NCBI GenBank assembly: GCA_903847385.1
Contig: CAINDO010000660.1
Span: forward strand, 1-35,270
Direction: 5' to 3'
DNA from: an uncultured Myxococcales bacterium
GTDB lineage: Bacteria; Myxococcota_A; Bradymonadia; UBA7976; UBA1532
Length of the DNA stretch: 35,270 bases
Of this stretch, positions 7,910 to 15,308 are shown piece by piece. A program made the position numbers and the translations under genes. A model generated the notes under the pieces. It saw only the letters and a list, made by a program, of their open reading frames with translations, ran no database searches and was not told the origin of the DNA. Position 1 is the first letter of the stretch; each line of letters starts with the position of its first letter.

Positions 7910-8440
7910 ATGTACGACATCTCGTATTCCATCGGCTGGTTTCGGGCGCATCGGCGGAGCGTCGGCAAACTCGAGACGCACGAGGCGCATCAGCTCCACG
8001 ACCAGGGAAAGCTGTACACCGTGGTCGCGAGCGAGGCGGACCGTACGCTCGCGCTCATGGAGATCCGGCTCGAGGTTGCGTGCGTGGGCGTGATGTTCCT
8101 TGATGAGAAGCGGCGGGTAGTGCTGTCGTGGACCTTCTCGGCGCTCGGGCTCGACGGTCGGCAGGCGCCGCGAGGCACGTGTTTCCTCACGAGCGTCGTC
8201 GGGCGTCAGTTCGACGACGACACCGACAAGGCCGCCTTCGGCACCAGCTACGACTACGGCTTCGACGGGACCTGCCAGGTCATCCGCGAGAACCTGCGCA
8301 CGCGGGAGCGTGCTGAATCGCAGCATCACGTGGATGTGAGCGCGCACTGGGAGGCACTTCCGGCGTTCGGGTGTTACGAACCCTTTCTGCGTCGCGAGCG
8401 CTGGACACCCATCGACGTGGCGAGATCGTCGGACGGGTAG
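7910..8440 (+). CDS. Mosaic immunity-family paralogue B
   Basis: A 176-residue member of the A-D family. N-terminal segment: ISYSIGWFRAHRRSVGKLE, the second N-terminal type, shared with D. LHDQGKLYTVVASEADR follows. The middle segment VACVGVMFLDEKRRVVLSWT is unlike A and D. The C-terminal third has DDDTDKAAFGTSYDYGFDG, CQVIRENLRTRER and SAHWEALPAFGCYEPF, almost identical to C and D at DNA level. ATG 7910 is the start used by the family alignment; an upstream ATG at 7847 would add residues absent from the relatives. A TACAAT hexamer 9 bases before the ATG could be a -10 box giving a leaderless message. Confidence 0.8.
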   Translation: MYDISYSIGWFRAHRRSVGKLETHEAHQLHDQGKLYTVVASEADRTLALMEIRLEVACVGVMFLDEKRRVVLSWTFSALGLDGRQAPRGTCFLTSVVGRQFDDDTDKAAFGTSYDYGFDGTCQVIRENLRTRERAESQHHVDVSAHWEALPAFGCYEPFLRRERWTPIDVARSSDG

Positions 8441-8475
8441 GCGAGTCGAGGCGCTGCAGGGAGGGTCAACGCAAC
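8421..8475 (+). repeat. 3' flank shared by paralogues B and A
   Basis: Counterpart of 6509-6562: CGAGATCGTCGG.CGGGTAGG, then GTCGAGGCGC, then GGGTCAACGCAAC. It runs from the last codons into non-coding DNA. Confidence 0.6.
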
Positions 8476-8723
8476 TCGCGCCCTGCCGCAAGCCGTGGGA
8501 GGCTGCGGGCGGTTGCGACGTGGCCACTTGGGGTTGGGCCCCACGCGGGGGCGGTCCTGGATGGCGCCGGATGTGTCGCCGGCGAAGCCGCCGTCAAGGG
8601 GGCCGGTGCCGTGGCCGTCTCTGCGGTGATCGCTTCGCGACAGCAGGGGCGCGGACCGCGCAGCAGCGTGCTTGCCAGCAGACTCGCGCGCCGGTGAGTG
8701 GCGCCGTCTGCCTGCGGCGCACC

Positions 8724-8780
8724 CGCTTCCCGAGTGCGTCTTCGGGCGCAAGGCCGGGCCGAGGTCCTTGAAGGGCCGCG
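8724..8780. repeat. Degenerate island repeat, copy R4
   Basis: It is recognised mainly by its right block GAGGTCCTTGAAGGGCCGCG and by a matching minus-strand reading FKDLGPALRPK. The left GGTTGACC block has decayed. A short CTTC/GAAG inverted pair remains. The weakest but one of the copies. Confidence 0.4.
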
Positions 8781-9237
8781 GGTTGTCCTGGGCGACTCGG
8801 CCGCCGCGCGTTGCAATGAAGTCCCCGACGCTCAGCGCCGATCCGAGCCTCAAGTCCGCCCGATGCCGTGACCTGCAGCGGGAACTGGGCAGTCGGGATG
8901 CCGTCGCCGCGATTCACCGAGTTGCCACCGCCTCGGCGCGTCTGACGGCGAACATGGGACCCGCCTGACCTCGAGGCCGACGCGTCGCGCCGCCGCTCGT
9001 GGTCGTTGGACGATTCGGCAGCGCAGCGATGGAGTGCCGACAGGATACCGGCTCCGACCTTCCGCCTGGGGGGCCTGGGGACACTCGGACGATTCGGGGT
9101 CCGAGTCACGCGGCTCCGTTGCGCGCCGACGGCGGCCGGTTCGCGAGGGATCGACTCGTCCTTCGAGAGATCCGGCGCCCCACTCGCCGCTTCGAGCTCG
9201 CGATCGGCGGAGGAGTGTCGGCGAGTTCGTTCGAGAC

Positions 9238-9266
9238 TTGGAACCGCGACCGTGTAGACCTATAAC
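9238..9266 (+). promoter_or_regulatory. Sigma-70-like promoter before the DUF4304-like gene
   Basis: TTGGAA (9238-9243) and TATAAC (9261-9266) are separated by 17 bp, and the ATG lies at 9288, so a transcript starting near 9273 would have a short leader. It is one of the few AT-leaning stretches in the neighbourhood. The call rests on pattern alone. Confidence 0.45.
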
Positions 9267-9287
9267 AACAGTCTCCACCACGCGGAG

Positions 9288-9869
9288 ATGAAGTTGACCA
9301 CGACCGCAGTCCTGGACGAACTCGCCCGAGGAGTCCTCGGTTCGAAACTCCTGTTCGAACAGGGATTTGAGTACACGCGTGGCACCTTTCATCGTGAGCT
9401 GCCCGGGGGATTGCGGCATCTCATCACGCTCGACCTCAACCGAGCAAAGGGCGCTTTCTATGTCCTGCTCGGGGTCAACGCCGGGGTTCTCAGCGGAACC
9501 GTGCCGACAGACCAAGGCGGCGCATATCATTCTTGCTACCTGAGTCCGGGTGGAGTCGTTCAGAAGCCGGCCGGATTCCCGGCGACGACATCAGACACCA
9601 CGGCCGCGAGCCTCGAACGCGTGGTGGCTTGCTGCAGGGAGCACGCCCTGCCGTGGCTTCAGTGCTATGCGACCCTCTCGGCCTTCGCCGATGCGCTTCC
9701 GGAGACCCATGACTTCTTCAAGGGCCGGCTCCTCTTGGCGGATGGGCAATCGCAGCGGGCGAAGAAGTGGCTTCACCGATATCGGGATCGGCTCCTGGAG
9801 ATGCCCGCGTCGCCTGATGTGGCCGCGGCTGTGCGGGAAACAGACCTTCTCCTGCAGCAGTGCGAGTAG
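9288..9869 (+). CDS. DUF4304-like immunity protein
   Basis: A 193-residue cytosolic protein. The N-terminal half resembles DUF4304 proteins: a helical start, then LLFEQGFEYTRGTFHREL (about residues 21-38), a strand LRHLITLDLN and FYVLLGVNAGVL. The remainder has SLERVVACCREHALPWLQCY and a helical tail KWLHRYRDRLLEMP ending in LLLQQCE. DUF4304-type proteins occur in polymorphic-toxin immunity clusters. ATG 9288 is preceded by a short GGAG only 3-4 bases away, and a good sigma-70-like promoter ends about 20 bases upstream, so the leader may be very short. Family assignment is moderate; coding status is strong. Confidence 0.8.
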   Translation: MKLTTTAVLDELARGVLGSKLLFEQGFEYTRGTFHRELPGGLRHLITLDLNRAKGAFYVLLGVNAGVLSGTVPTDQGGAYHSCYLSPGGVVQKPAGFPATTSDTTAASLERVVACCREHALPWLQCYATLSAFADALPETHDFFKGRLLLADGQSQRAKKWLHRYRDRLLEMPASPDVAAAVRETDLLLQQCE

Positions 9870-10397
9870 CACTCGCGCCGAGTCACTGAGCAGACCTCAT
9901 GCGGTCGAAGACTCGTTTGGCTGTTCGACCCTCGCTTGGGGACCGGAGCCGATGGCTCGAGCGAGAGCGTCCTGCCGAGCGGACGCAGCCTGCCGGCGGT
10001 CGCGGCGACATCGACTGACGCCGCCCTCGACGCGGCCATCGTTTGCGGGACGGCGGATGAAACGTTCCGCCACGGCAAGGCGCGCTTCGGGACCGGTTGC
10101 TGAGACGCGAGCACCTCTGGGCAGGGCGGATCTGGCGGTGCCCTCCAGAGCGGCCGGGGGCCGCCGCCGACGGCTCGAGGCGCCCACGTTCGCGCTCCCG
10201 GCTCCGGTCGGACGAACGCCACAACCTCGAAGCCGCTCGGAGTTGACGCCGAGGCGCTCGGGCGGCAGATTTCGGAACGGATCATTGAACAGCCCCTGGG
10301 TCGTCTGCGGCGAGCAGCGGCGTGAGCGGGTCGCGAACCGCCCGTTCCGCGTGGCACCGCCCGACAATGCACTGTCCATCGACAGGAGACCGACCGG
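9870..10397. other. Gene-free stretch, 528 bp
   Basis: It carries repeat copy R5 (about 10,240-10,300) near its right end and the ribosome-binding site of the gene at 10,398. A plus-strand stretch around 9916-10,103 reads passably as protein but has no start or known motif, so it is not called. Confidence 0.4.
10240..10300. repeat. Degenerate island repeat, copy R5
   Basis: GAGTTGACGCCGAGGCGC, then CGGGCGGCAGATTTCGG, then GGATCATTGAACAGCCCC. It pairs best with copy R7. The minus-strand reading is LFNDPFRNLPPERLGVN, with the same spacing as the other copies. Confidence 0.55.
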
Positions 10398-10658
10398 ATG
10401 GCCACGTCCTCACTCCGCTACTTCGTCCTGCATCTCTCCGAGCGCGACCATCGGCCGTCTCCGCGGGCCCGTTTCGCGGTGCAGTTGCCCAGCCGGCAAG
10501 GCGGGCCGGGCTCGACCGGGTACTTTGGTGCCGACGACACCGAACTCGTCGTCGACGGCGTGACGATCCCGGGACCGGTTCTCGATGCCGCGCGGGGCCT
10601 GCCCCCTGGTCACGGCGGTTTTGTGGACGGGCACGGCAGGAGCGCTCCGCCGTTCTGA
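10398..10658 (+). CDS. Small conserved protein of unknown function
   Basis: An 86-residue protein with ATG 10,398 placed 9 bases after the ribosome-binding site ACAGGAGA. The sequence has a YFVLHLSERDHRPSPRARF start, a QLPSRQGGPGSTGYFGADD turn-rich centre, and DGVTIPGPVLDAARGLPPGH leading to a GFVDGHGRSAPPF end. It looks intact and well coded and seems to belong to a small conserved family, but I cannot name it. It lies just after R5 and before a beta-helix-like gene on the same strand. An immunity role is only suggested by its location. Confidence 0.65.
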   Translation: MATSSLRYFVLHLSERDHRPSPRARFAVQLPSRQGGPGSTGYFGADDTELVVDGVTIPGPVLDAARGLPPGHGGFVDGHGRSAPPF

Positions 10659-10743
10659 GCGCGACCTCGAGGCCACGGCCCCGAGTCGACGGGGGGCACG
10701 GCAAGGACCGCGAACGACGGTCCAGACTCGACGTTCGTCACCA

Positions 10744-11466
10744 ATGAATGCCTCCCAACGCGTCAAGCGGCTCCGAAACATGAAATTCATCAAGCAGAAG
10801 TTCAAACGCCTGGAAGACTATGACTCGGCTTCGACCTTCTCCGACTTCACGTTCGAGCGGTGTGAATTCGAGTGGTGTGCCGTTTCGATTGCAAGGACGC
10901 CCGAATTCCGATCGACCATCCGGGGCGGTGTTCTTCGGCTGTGCGTTGTCCGAGGCAACTGCGACGTCTGGTCCCCGATCATCGAAGACTCCGTGATCGA
11001 CGGCCTCAGGACGCCCGGGACGCTGTTCCTGCGCGGCGCCGTCTTCAAGCACGTCGTCATCAAGGGCAAGATCGGGGGGATGGTCTTCGCCGGGCCGTAC
11101 CCGCGCGACGGCCGACCCGACGAAGCCTTTCTGAAGGCGAACCGAGAGTACTACGCCTCGGTCGACTGGGCGCTGGACCTGACGCAGTGCGAATCACAGC
11201 TCGAACTCTCGCTCTCCTCCGTCCCCGGCCACCTGATTCGGCGCGACCCGACGACCCAGGTCCTCGTCACGCGTGAGCGAGCGCTGGCTTGCGACTGGCG
11301 AAAGATCGATCTCGAGGGGACTGCCTACGATATCGCCATCGAGCAACTCCTCAGCGAAGGCCGCGACTCCGAGGTTCTCGTGGCCCCCAGCGGACACCGG
11401 AGCTTCTCGATGCACCTGAAGGCGCAGCAGCGGCTCCGCGACGCGGGGGTCGCCGAGCCCAACTGA
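10744..11466 (+). CDS. Beta-helix-like immunity-type protein
   Basis: A protein of 240 residues from ATG 10,744, or 228 from ATG 10,780; neither start has a convincing ribosome-binding site, and the similarity I recognise begins near the second. The first half consists of short alternating strands, FSDFTFERCEFEWCAVS, then RGGVLRLCVVRGNCDVW, IIEDSVIDGLRTPGTLFLRG and AVFKHVVIKGKIG, like a pentapeptide-type right-handed beta-helix. The second half has FLKANREYYASVDWALDL, PGHLIRRDPTTQVLVTRERA and a terminal RLRDAGVAEPN. I recall widespread uncharacterised proteins with the same layout in toxin-immunity loci. The gene looks complete. Confidence 0.75.
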   Translation: MNASQRVKRLRNMKFIKQKFKRLEDYDSASTFSDFTFERCEFEWCAVSIARTPEFRSTIRGGVLRLCVVRGNCDVWSPIIEDSVIDGLRTPGTLFLRGAVFKHVVIKGKIGGMVFAGPYPRDGRPDEAFLKANREYYASVDWALDLTQCESQLELSLSSVPGHLIRRDPTTQVLVTRERALACDWRKIDLEGTAYDIAIEQLLSEGRDSEVLVAPSGHRSFSMHLKAQQRLRDAGVAEPN

Positions 11467-11766
11467 CGTCAGATGGAAGCCGTCGGCGCCCGCCGGGCTC
11501 AAGATTGTGTCGTTCGCGGTGTACGTCTCGACCGGGCGGACGGGCGCGCGCGGAGTCGGCATTCGTCCGACCGACCGGGCTGATCCGGCTTCCCCTGTGA
11601 ACGCGCTCGCCATAGGCTCGACCGATGTCGACGCCGCAATTGCCTGAACTCGGACCGGACGACGCTGCGGCGCGCGTCTTCTTGCGGCCGGCGGCTTCGA
11701 TACCTCGCTGCGGGTCAAGTTCGTGGGCGCACCTCGGCTCGGCGGCGCCGTGAGGCGGAGCGGACG
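11467..11766. other. Short gap with a possible broken leader gene
   Basis: The first half has no content I can identify. The right half is covered by the possible frameshifted small gene described at 11,625-11,770. Confidence 0.35.
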
Positions 11767-11770
11767 ATGA
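11625..11770 (+). pseudogene. Possible frameshifted small gene upstream of the Imm26-like gene
   Basis: From ATG 11,625 the reading begins MSTPQLPELGPDDAAARVF. After a single-base shift near 11,682, a second frame continues LAAGGFDTSLRVKFVGAPRL and ends in a TGA that overlaps the ATG of the next gene (ATGA), as coupled genes in this island do. Both halves have coding-like third positions. No family is recognised. It could be a decayed immunity gene; chance similarity to coding DNA is a real alternative. Confidence 0.3.
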
Positions 11771-12177
11771 CCGGCCGGCGTGTGGGGGTGGGCGATCTCG
11801 TGGCGATACCCGCCGGCCCGACCCGGGAGATCGTCGGCCACGTGCTCTTCTGCTCGGCCTACTTCGACCAGGTCGTGCTCCTGGCGCTCTACCCGGTGGA
11901 CGCACATTGCGACGCGGCCACGATTCGGGAGGCACGGAAGCAGCGCCGACTCGTGTTCACCGGCCGTCAAGTCATCGTCGCGGGCCACTGGCGGAGAATC
12001 GGTGTCCTGCTGCCGAGCGACGAGTCGGCGGTCGTTCGTTTCATCGCTGGCGGGGAGGTGTGGGAGAACGACACGCCGGTTCGGGCAGCGACGGACGCGG
12101 ACATGGACCCGCTGCCGAAGTTGCTCGTCAAAGGGGCCGGTCTGGTGGAAAAGGTCGCGCAGAGCCTCATCGAGTAG
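11767..12177 (+). CDS. Imm26-like immunity protein
   Basis: A 136-residue protein. The N-terminal VGVGDLVAIPAGPTREIVGH (residues 6-25) fits the GD.F.IPL.DG..G.G.V opening of Imm26-type immunity proteins. It is followed by a strand FDQVVLLALYPVDAH and a W at about 77 in VIVAGHWRRIGVLLPSDES, the usual conserved tryptophan strand. The C-terminus is helical (LPKLLVKGAGLVEKVAQSL). The ATG overlaps the stop of a possible broken upstream gene. A second, longer Imm26-like gene lies at 13,217. The family call is moderate because this copy is shorter and more divergent than that one. Confidence 0.65.
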   Translation: MTGRRVGVGDLVAIPAGPTREIVGHVLFCSAYFDQVVLLALYPVDAHCDAATIREARKQRRLVFTGRQVIVAGHWRRIGVLLPSDESAVVRFIAGGEVWENDTPVRAATDADMDPLPKLLVKGAGLVEKVAQSLIE

Positions 12178-12205
12178 AGCCTGGTCCAGGCCGGCGGTGT
12201 TTCGG

Positions 12206-12300
12206 GCGAACGGGTCGTCGTGTCGCCATGGCGTGTGCATGCCGGCGGCACGAAGCTCGGAGATGGAAATCCGCGACGCCCCTGGGACAATCTACAGAAC
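12206..12300 (+). repeat. 5' flank shared with the copy-A paralogue
   Basis: Counterpart of 5893-5984: GGGTCGTCGTG near the start, GGAGATGGAAATCCG at 12,259-12,273, then CCCTGGGACAATCTAC just before the ATG. Confidence 0.55.
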
Positions 12301-12831
12301 ATGAACGATCAGCCTTTGAAGCTGAGTTATTGCCTCCGCTGGTCCAGAGCGCGGCGGCTCGTCAATACGGAGCTCGACGATGACGCCGCGCGTCGGCTCC
12401 ACGACAAGGGCAGCCTGTACACGGTGGTCGCCGCCGAGGCGGACCGTCCGCTCGCCTTCATGGAGGTCCGGCTCGAGGTCTGGTTCGTGGGGGTGAGCTT
12501 TCTTGACGCGAAGCTCCGCGAGTTGATTTCGTTCGCCTTTTCGGCAGTCGATCTCGACGGTCGCCGAGCCCCGCCCGGCAGGTGCTTCCTCCAGAGCGTG
12601 ATCGTCAGTGAGTTCGACGACGACACCGACAAGGCCGCCTTCGGGACCAGCTACGACTACGGCATCGACGGGACCTGCCAGGTCATCCGCGAGAACCTGC
12701 GCACGCGGGAGCGTGCCAAATCGCAGCATCGCGTGGACGTGAGCGCGCACTGGGAGGCACTTCCGGCGTTCGGGTGCTACAAGCCCTTTCTGCGTCGCGA
12801 GCGATGGCAGCAGATCGACGGGCCCGAGTGA
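12301..12831 (+). CDS. Mosaic immunity-family paralogue C
   Basis: A 176-residue member of the A-D family. N-terminal segment: KLSYCLRWSRARRLVNTELD (residues 7-26), the first N-terminal type, shared with A. LHDKGSLYTVVAAEADRPLA follows. The middle segment VWFVGVSFLDAKLRELISFA is its own type. The C-terminal third, DDDTDKAAFGTSYDYGIDG, CQVIRENLRTRER and SAHWEALPAFGCYKPF, is nearly identical in DNA to B and D. ATG 12,301 is the family start; there is no good ribosome-binding site, as in A and B, which would suit a leaderless or shared unusual initiation. The function is not known; the immunity role is inferred from context. Confidence 0.8.
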   Translation: MNDQPLKLSYCLRWSRARRLVNTELDDDAARRLHDKGSLYTVVAAEADRPLAFMEVRLEVWFVGVSFLDAKLRELISFAFSAVDLDGRRAPPGRCFLQSVIVSEFDDDTDKAAFGTSYDYGIDGTCQVIRENLRTRERAKSQHRVDVSAHWEALPAFGCYKPFLRRERWQQIDGPE

Positions 12832-12862
12832 GCGGAGCGCGACGCGAGCTTCCTCATCGCAG

Positions 12863-13075
12863 ATGCAGCGAGGCGAGGCGACGTGCTGCAAGCTGCGGCG
12901 TACGGCGCCTTGTCGCGGTGCCGCCTCGCCGCAAGAGAGGTTACTCCTATTCGACCGGGCGGCTCTCGGGCCGCGTCCCGGCTGCGTCGCTCTGCAGGGA
13001 GGAGGACTACGGGCAGTGGGGCCTGGCGCAGCTCACACCGTCGGGTCGGCTCGGGTCGGCCGGAACGACAAGACG
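12863..13075 (+). pseudogene. Decayed SMI1/KNR4-like gene (relative of the gene at 845)
   Basis: In one frame RGEATCCKLRR, then GAASPQE, parallels RGLETFFKLRC and GVSPPRD of the gene at 845. After a frameshift before 12,996, a second frame reads REEDYGQWGLAQLTP, parallel to DDDYGQWGLVLFSP there. The order and approximate spacing are the same. No intact frame joins the two parts, and the C-terminal half cannot be recognised. This is good evidence that the gaps of this island contain dead immunity genes. Confidence 0.6.
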
Positions 13076-13102
13076 CGCGCCCGGTCGGCCGGCCCGTGGT
13101 CA

Positions 13103-13160
13103 CAGTTGACCCCGGGGCGCCCTGGCGGCAGAGTCCGGCGCGGATCTTTCGAGCGTCCTG
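13103..13160. repeat. Degenerate island repeat, copy R7
   Basis: CAGTTGACCCCGGGGCGCC, then TGGCGGCAGAGTCCGG, then GGATCTTTCGAGCG. It aligns best with R5. It lies between the decayed SUKH relic and the Imm26-like gene, again just upstream of an intact gene. Confidence 0.5.
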
Positions 13161-13216
13161 CAGCGTGGCGACCCCGGCACCCGCGGACGCCGGGAGGCGA
13201 AAAGGCGAGGAGTGAA

Positions 13217-13678
13217 GTGGCGAGAACACGAAAGGTCTCCGTCGGTGACGTTGTGCGGATCGTGCTGGACGACGGACGTTCTGCCTACGGACACGTGCTG
13301 GTCGAGCCGCTGATCGCGTTCAAAAGCTACCAGGACAGCGGTGAAGATCCCGATATTCCTGAGATTCTGCGCTCGCCCGATGCGTTCAGGATCTGGGTCA
13401 GCCGGCGGCCACTGACGGATGGGCGCTGGCCCGTGGTCGGGCACGCCGAGCCGGACCCGGCCGCGTTGCGGGCGCCTCCCTTCTTTCGGCAGGACCCGCT
13501 GACTCAGAAGCTCTCGATCACTTACGACGGTGGGCATTTCGTCCCGGCCACGGAGGTCGAGTGTCAGGGACTGGAACGAGCGGCCGTCTGGGCGGCCGAA
13601 CACGTCACAGAACGCCTCCTCGACTACTTTGAGAACAGGCCGAACAGGTGGGTGGAATCGCTGCGCGTCAAGGTCTGA
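13217..13678 (+). CDS. Imm26-type immunity protein
   Basis: A 153-residue protein with good Imm26 features. The opening VGDVVRIVLDDGRSAYGHVL is at about residues 9-28, then FKSYQDSGEDPDIPEIL, FRIWVSRRPLTDGRWPVVGH with the conserved GRW..VGH strand, and a C-terminal ECQGLERAAVWAAEHVTERL followed by NRWVESLR. GTG 13,217 is chosen because AGGCGAGGAG lies 6-15 bases upstream. Family members protect against polymorphic toxins; no toxin lies beside it. It is intact and longer than the other Imm26-like gene of the window at 11,767. Confidence 0.8.
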   Translation: MARTRKVSVGDVVRIVLDDGRSAYGHVLVEPLIAFKSYQDSGEDPDIPEILRSPDAFRIWVSRRPLTDGRWPVVGHAEPDPAALRAPPFFRQDPLTQKLSITYDGGHFVPATEVECQGLERAAVWAAEHVTERLLDYFENRPNRWVESLRVKV

Positions 13679-14313
13679 CGCCCGCGCCATCTGAAACACG
13701 ATGACACTCGCGCTCGCTCGCCACGCAGAGCTGGGTCCCCGGAGGGACCGCCTGGGCCAGGGTTGTCCAGGCGCTCCGCGGAGCCTCTCACGCGGAGCCA
13801 GGGGCGGAAGTGATCATGTTCCAAGGCGCTCGGAGAGACGACCAGGCCGGTGAACCCGCGACGAGCCGCACGGCAGCGGAGTTGAACAAGGCGCTCACGG
13901 AGGCGACGCGCGGCGCGGTGAGCGGCTGGTCGCCGCGCATCCGGGCCATCGGTTGGACTCCATCACGTTCACGACCATGGAAGGGGCGCACCCGCCGGCG
14001 CTCTCCGCGCGGATGGCCGCGGCGTTGGCCGCCGACTCGGCGTGGTGTTCGGCTGCGGCGGGCGCGGCGGTCCGACTCAACCCACACGAAGTGCTCGCGG
14101 AGTGGATGGATGAGGCGGCAGATGGTTCGTCATCGGAACCCCTGGCGTTGCCAAGGCGCCGGCCATTCGCGAGGATGGGGACATGGCGAAGACGAGCAGG
14201 ACACGCGGACCGTTAATGCAGAAGCTGTCGGCCCGAGGCGCTGCACGAGGGGCGGCGACCTGCAGGCGAGCGCCCGCGGTGGGCGCCACGGCCGCATCGA
14301 GGGTGGGTGCCCG
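13679..14313. other. Gene-free stretch, 635 bp
   Basis: Open frames exist (for example 13,953-14,216 on the plus strand, beginning MDSITFTTMEG), but third-position bias changes frame along the stretch, as expected for a decayed gene or for non-coding DNA. Nothing is recognised. Confidence 0.4.
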
Positions 14314-14856
14314 TTGAGCCCATCATCAACAGAGACCGAGCATGACTACGGGGTCGACGGAGTCGACATCCAGACGGCGATGGTGCGCCATGTCCGCGCC
14401 AATCCCGACCGCGCCAGGCGGTCGAAGCACATTCTCTGGAACGGGGAGGCCCTGTGGACGTGCTTCGAGGTCCCCGTGTTGCGAGCGGGTCGGTTTCGGA
14501 TCGCATTCCTCTCGGAGCCGCGGACCCCGCCGCAGGGGGTCGATGTGAAGGCCGAAGGCGGGCGCATCACGATGCGGAATGGGGAGGCGTACCCGGTGCT
14601 TCGGACATGGCATGACCGGTGTGAGGACGTCGTGGAGTATCCCTTCGAGTCGGGCTCGGGTCTCCTCAAGGTCTGGAACGTGTACTCCAGGACCTGGCGT
14701 GACGGTCGGGTCACGGAGGAGAAGTGGACCGGCAACGCGGGGATGCGCGTCGATCACGAGGCGGACGGTGGCTGGCGATTTCGATGCAGCGCCAGTTCGG
14801 AGGAGGCTCCCGACTTCGACCACCTGGTCTTCCGACTGACCATTCTCGGACCGTGA
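14314..14856 (+). CDS. Immunity-like protein of unknown family
   Basis: About 180 residues if it begins at TTG 14,314; ATG 14,380 would give 158 residues. Neither start has a good ribosome-binding site, so the 5' end is uncertain. The body reads well: ARRSKHILWNGEALWTCFEV, VLRAGRFRIAFLSEPRTPPQ, then VEYPFESGSGLLKVWNVYSR and RDGRVTEEKWTGNAGMRVD, closing with DFDHLVFRLTILGP. The pattern suggests a beta-sandwich of strands with conserved tryptophans. I do not recognise a family. It is a single gene on the strand and in the setting of the other immunity-like genes. Confidence 0.65.
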   Translation: MSPSSTETEHDYGVDGVDIQTAMVRHVRANPDRARRSKHILWNGEALWTCFEVPVLRAGRFRIAFLSEPRTPPQGVDVKAEGGRITMRNGEAYPVLRTWHDRCEDVVEYPFESGSGLLKVWNVYSRTWRDGRVTEEKWTGNAGMRVDHEADGGWRFRCSASSEEAPDFDHLVFRLTILGP

Positions 14857-15308
14857 AGTGATCGGCCACCGAGTCGCGTGACGCGCGAAGCGGCCACGAG
14901 CGACGCTCCAGGAGACCCAGGAGGCCGGCGAGGTCCTTTGTTGTGCACCTCGAGACCGGGGAGGAGCGGCCGGCTCCCGATTTGGCCCACGAGATCCAGA
15001 TCCTCGACGCCGCGGGCCCAGCGCTCGCCCGGACGCGGCAACGGTGCTCAATGCCGACCGTCGGAGAGTCGGGCGTCGTCGCTGCCCGCTGGGTTGGCGG
15101 TGGAAATCCGCACCGCGTCTGTGTTGAAATTCGGACCGATGAAGCGCCTGACGGAAACTGAACGTGTGCGGCTCCCGGCCTCGCGTGCTCGCGAGCTCGT
15201 TGTCGCCGGCGCGACCGACAGGTCGGACAGGCGGAGGGCCGCCCCTGGACGCGGCGCCCGGCGCGAGGGGAATGGCCAGACACCGTCCGGGCGGCGGACG
15301 TGAGGACG
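14857..15308. other. Gap with a possible small ORF
   Basis: A 452 bp gap. A plus-strand frame at 14,943-15,161 (GTG start; HLETGEERPAPDLAHEIQIL near its start) is fairly protein-like in its first half only and has no clear ribosome-binding site; it may be a gene fragment. A TGGAAATCCGC string at 15,101 matches the upstream block of paralogues A and C. Confidence 0.35.

Larger units (their letters stand above)
8441..9287. other. Gene-free stretch, 847 bp
   Basis: The longest gap of the island. It holds the shared A/B flank, repeat copy R4 (about 8724-8780) and, at the right end, a promoter-like pair before the DUF4304-like gene. No coding sequence is supported on either strand. Confidence 0.45.
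12832..13216. other. Gap holding a decayed gene and a repeat
   Basis: This 385 bp gap is almost fully accounted for by a frameshifted SUKH-like relic (12,863-13,075) and repeat R7 (13,103-13,160), followed by the ribosome-binding site for 13,217. Confidence 0.55.

Noticed and set aside
1711-13160. Repeats R1-R7 as integron attC sites
   Set aside because: The conserved GTTRRRY and RYYYAAC cores are not consistently present, no integron integrase is in the window, and the spacing to genes varies. A cassette-like role is kept only as a hypothesis.
13953-14216. An 87-residue plus-strand frame in the 13,679-14,313 gap
   Set aside because: No ribosome-binding site, low-complexity alanine and arginine content, and no family resemblance.
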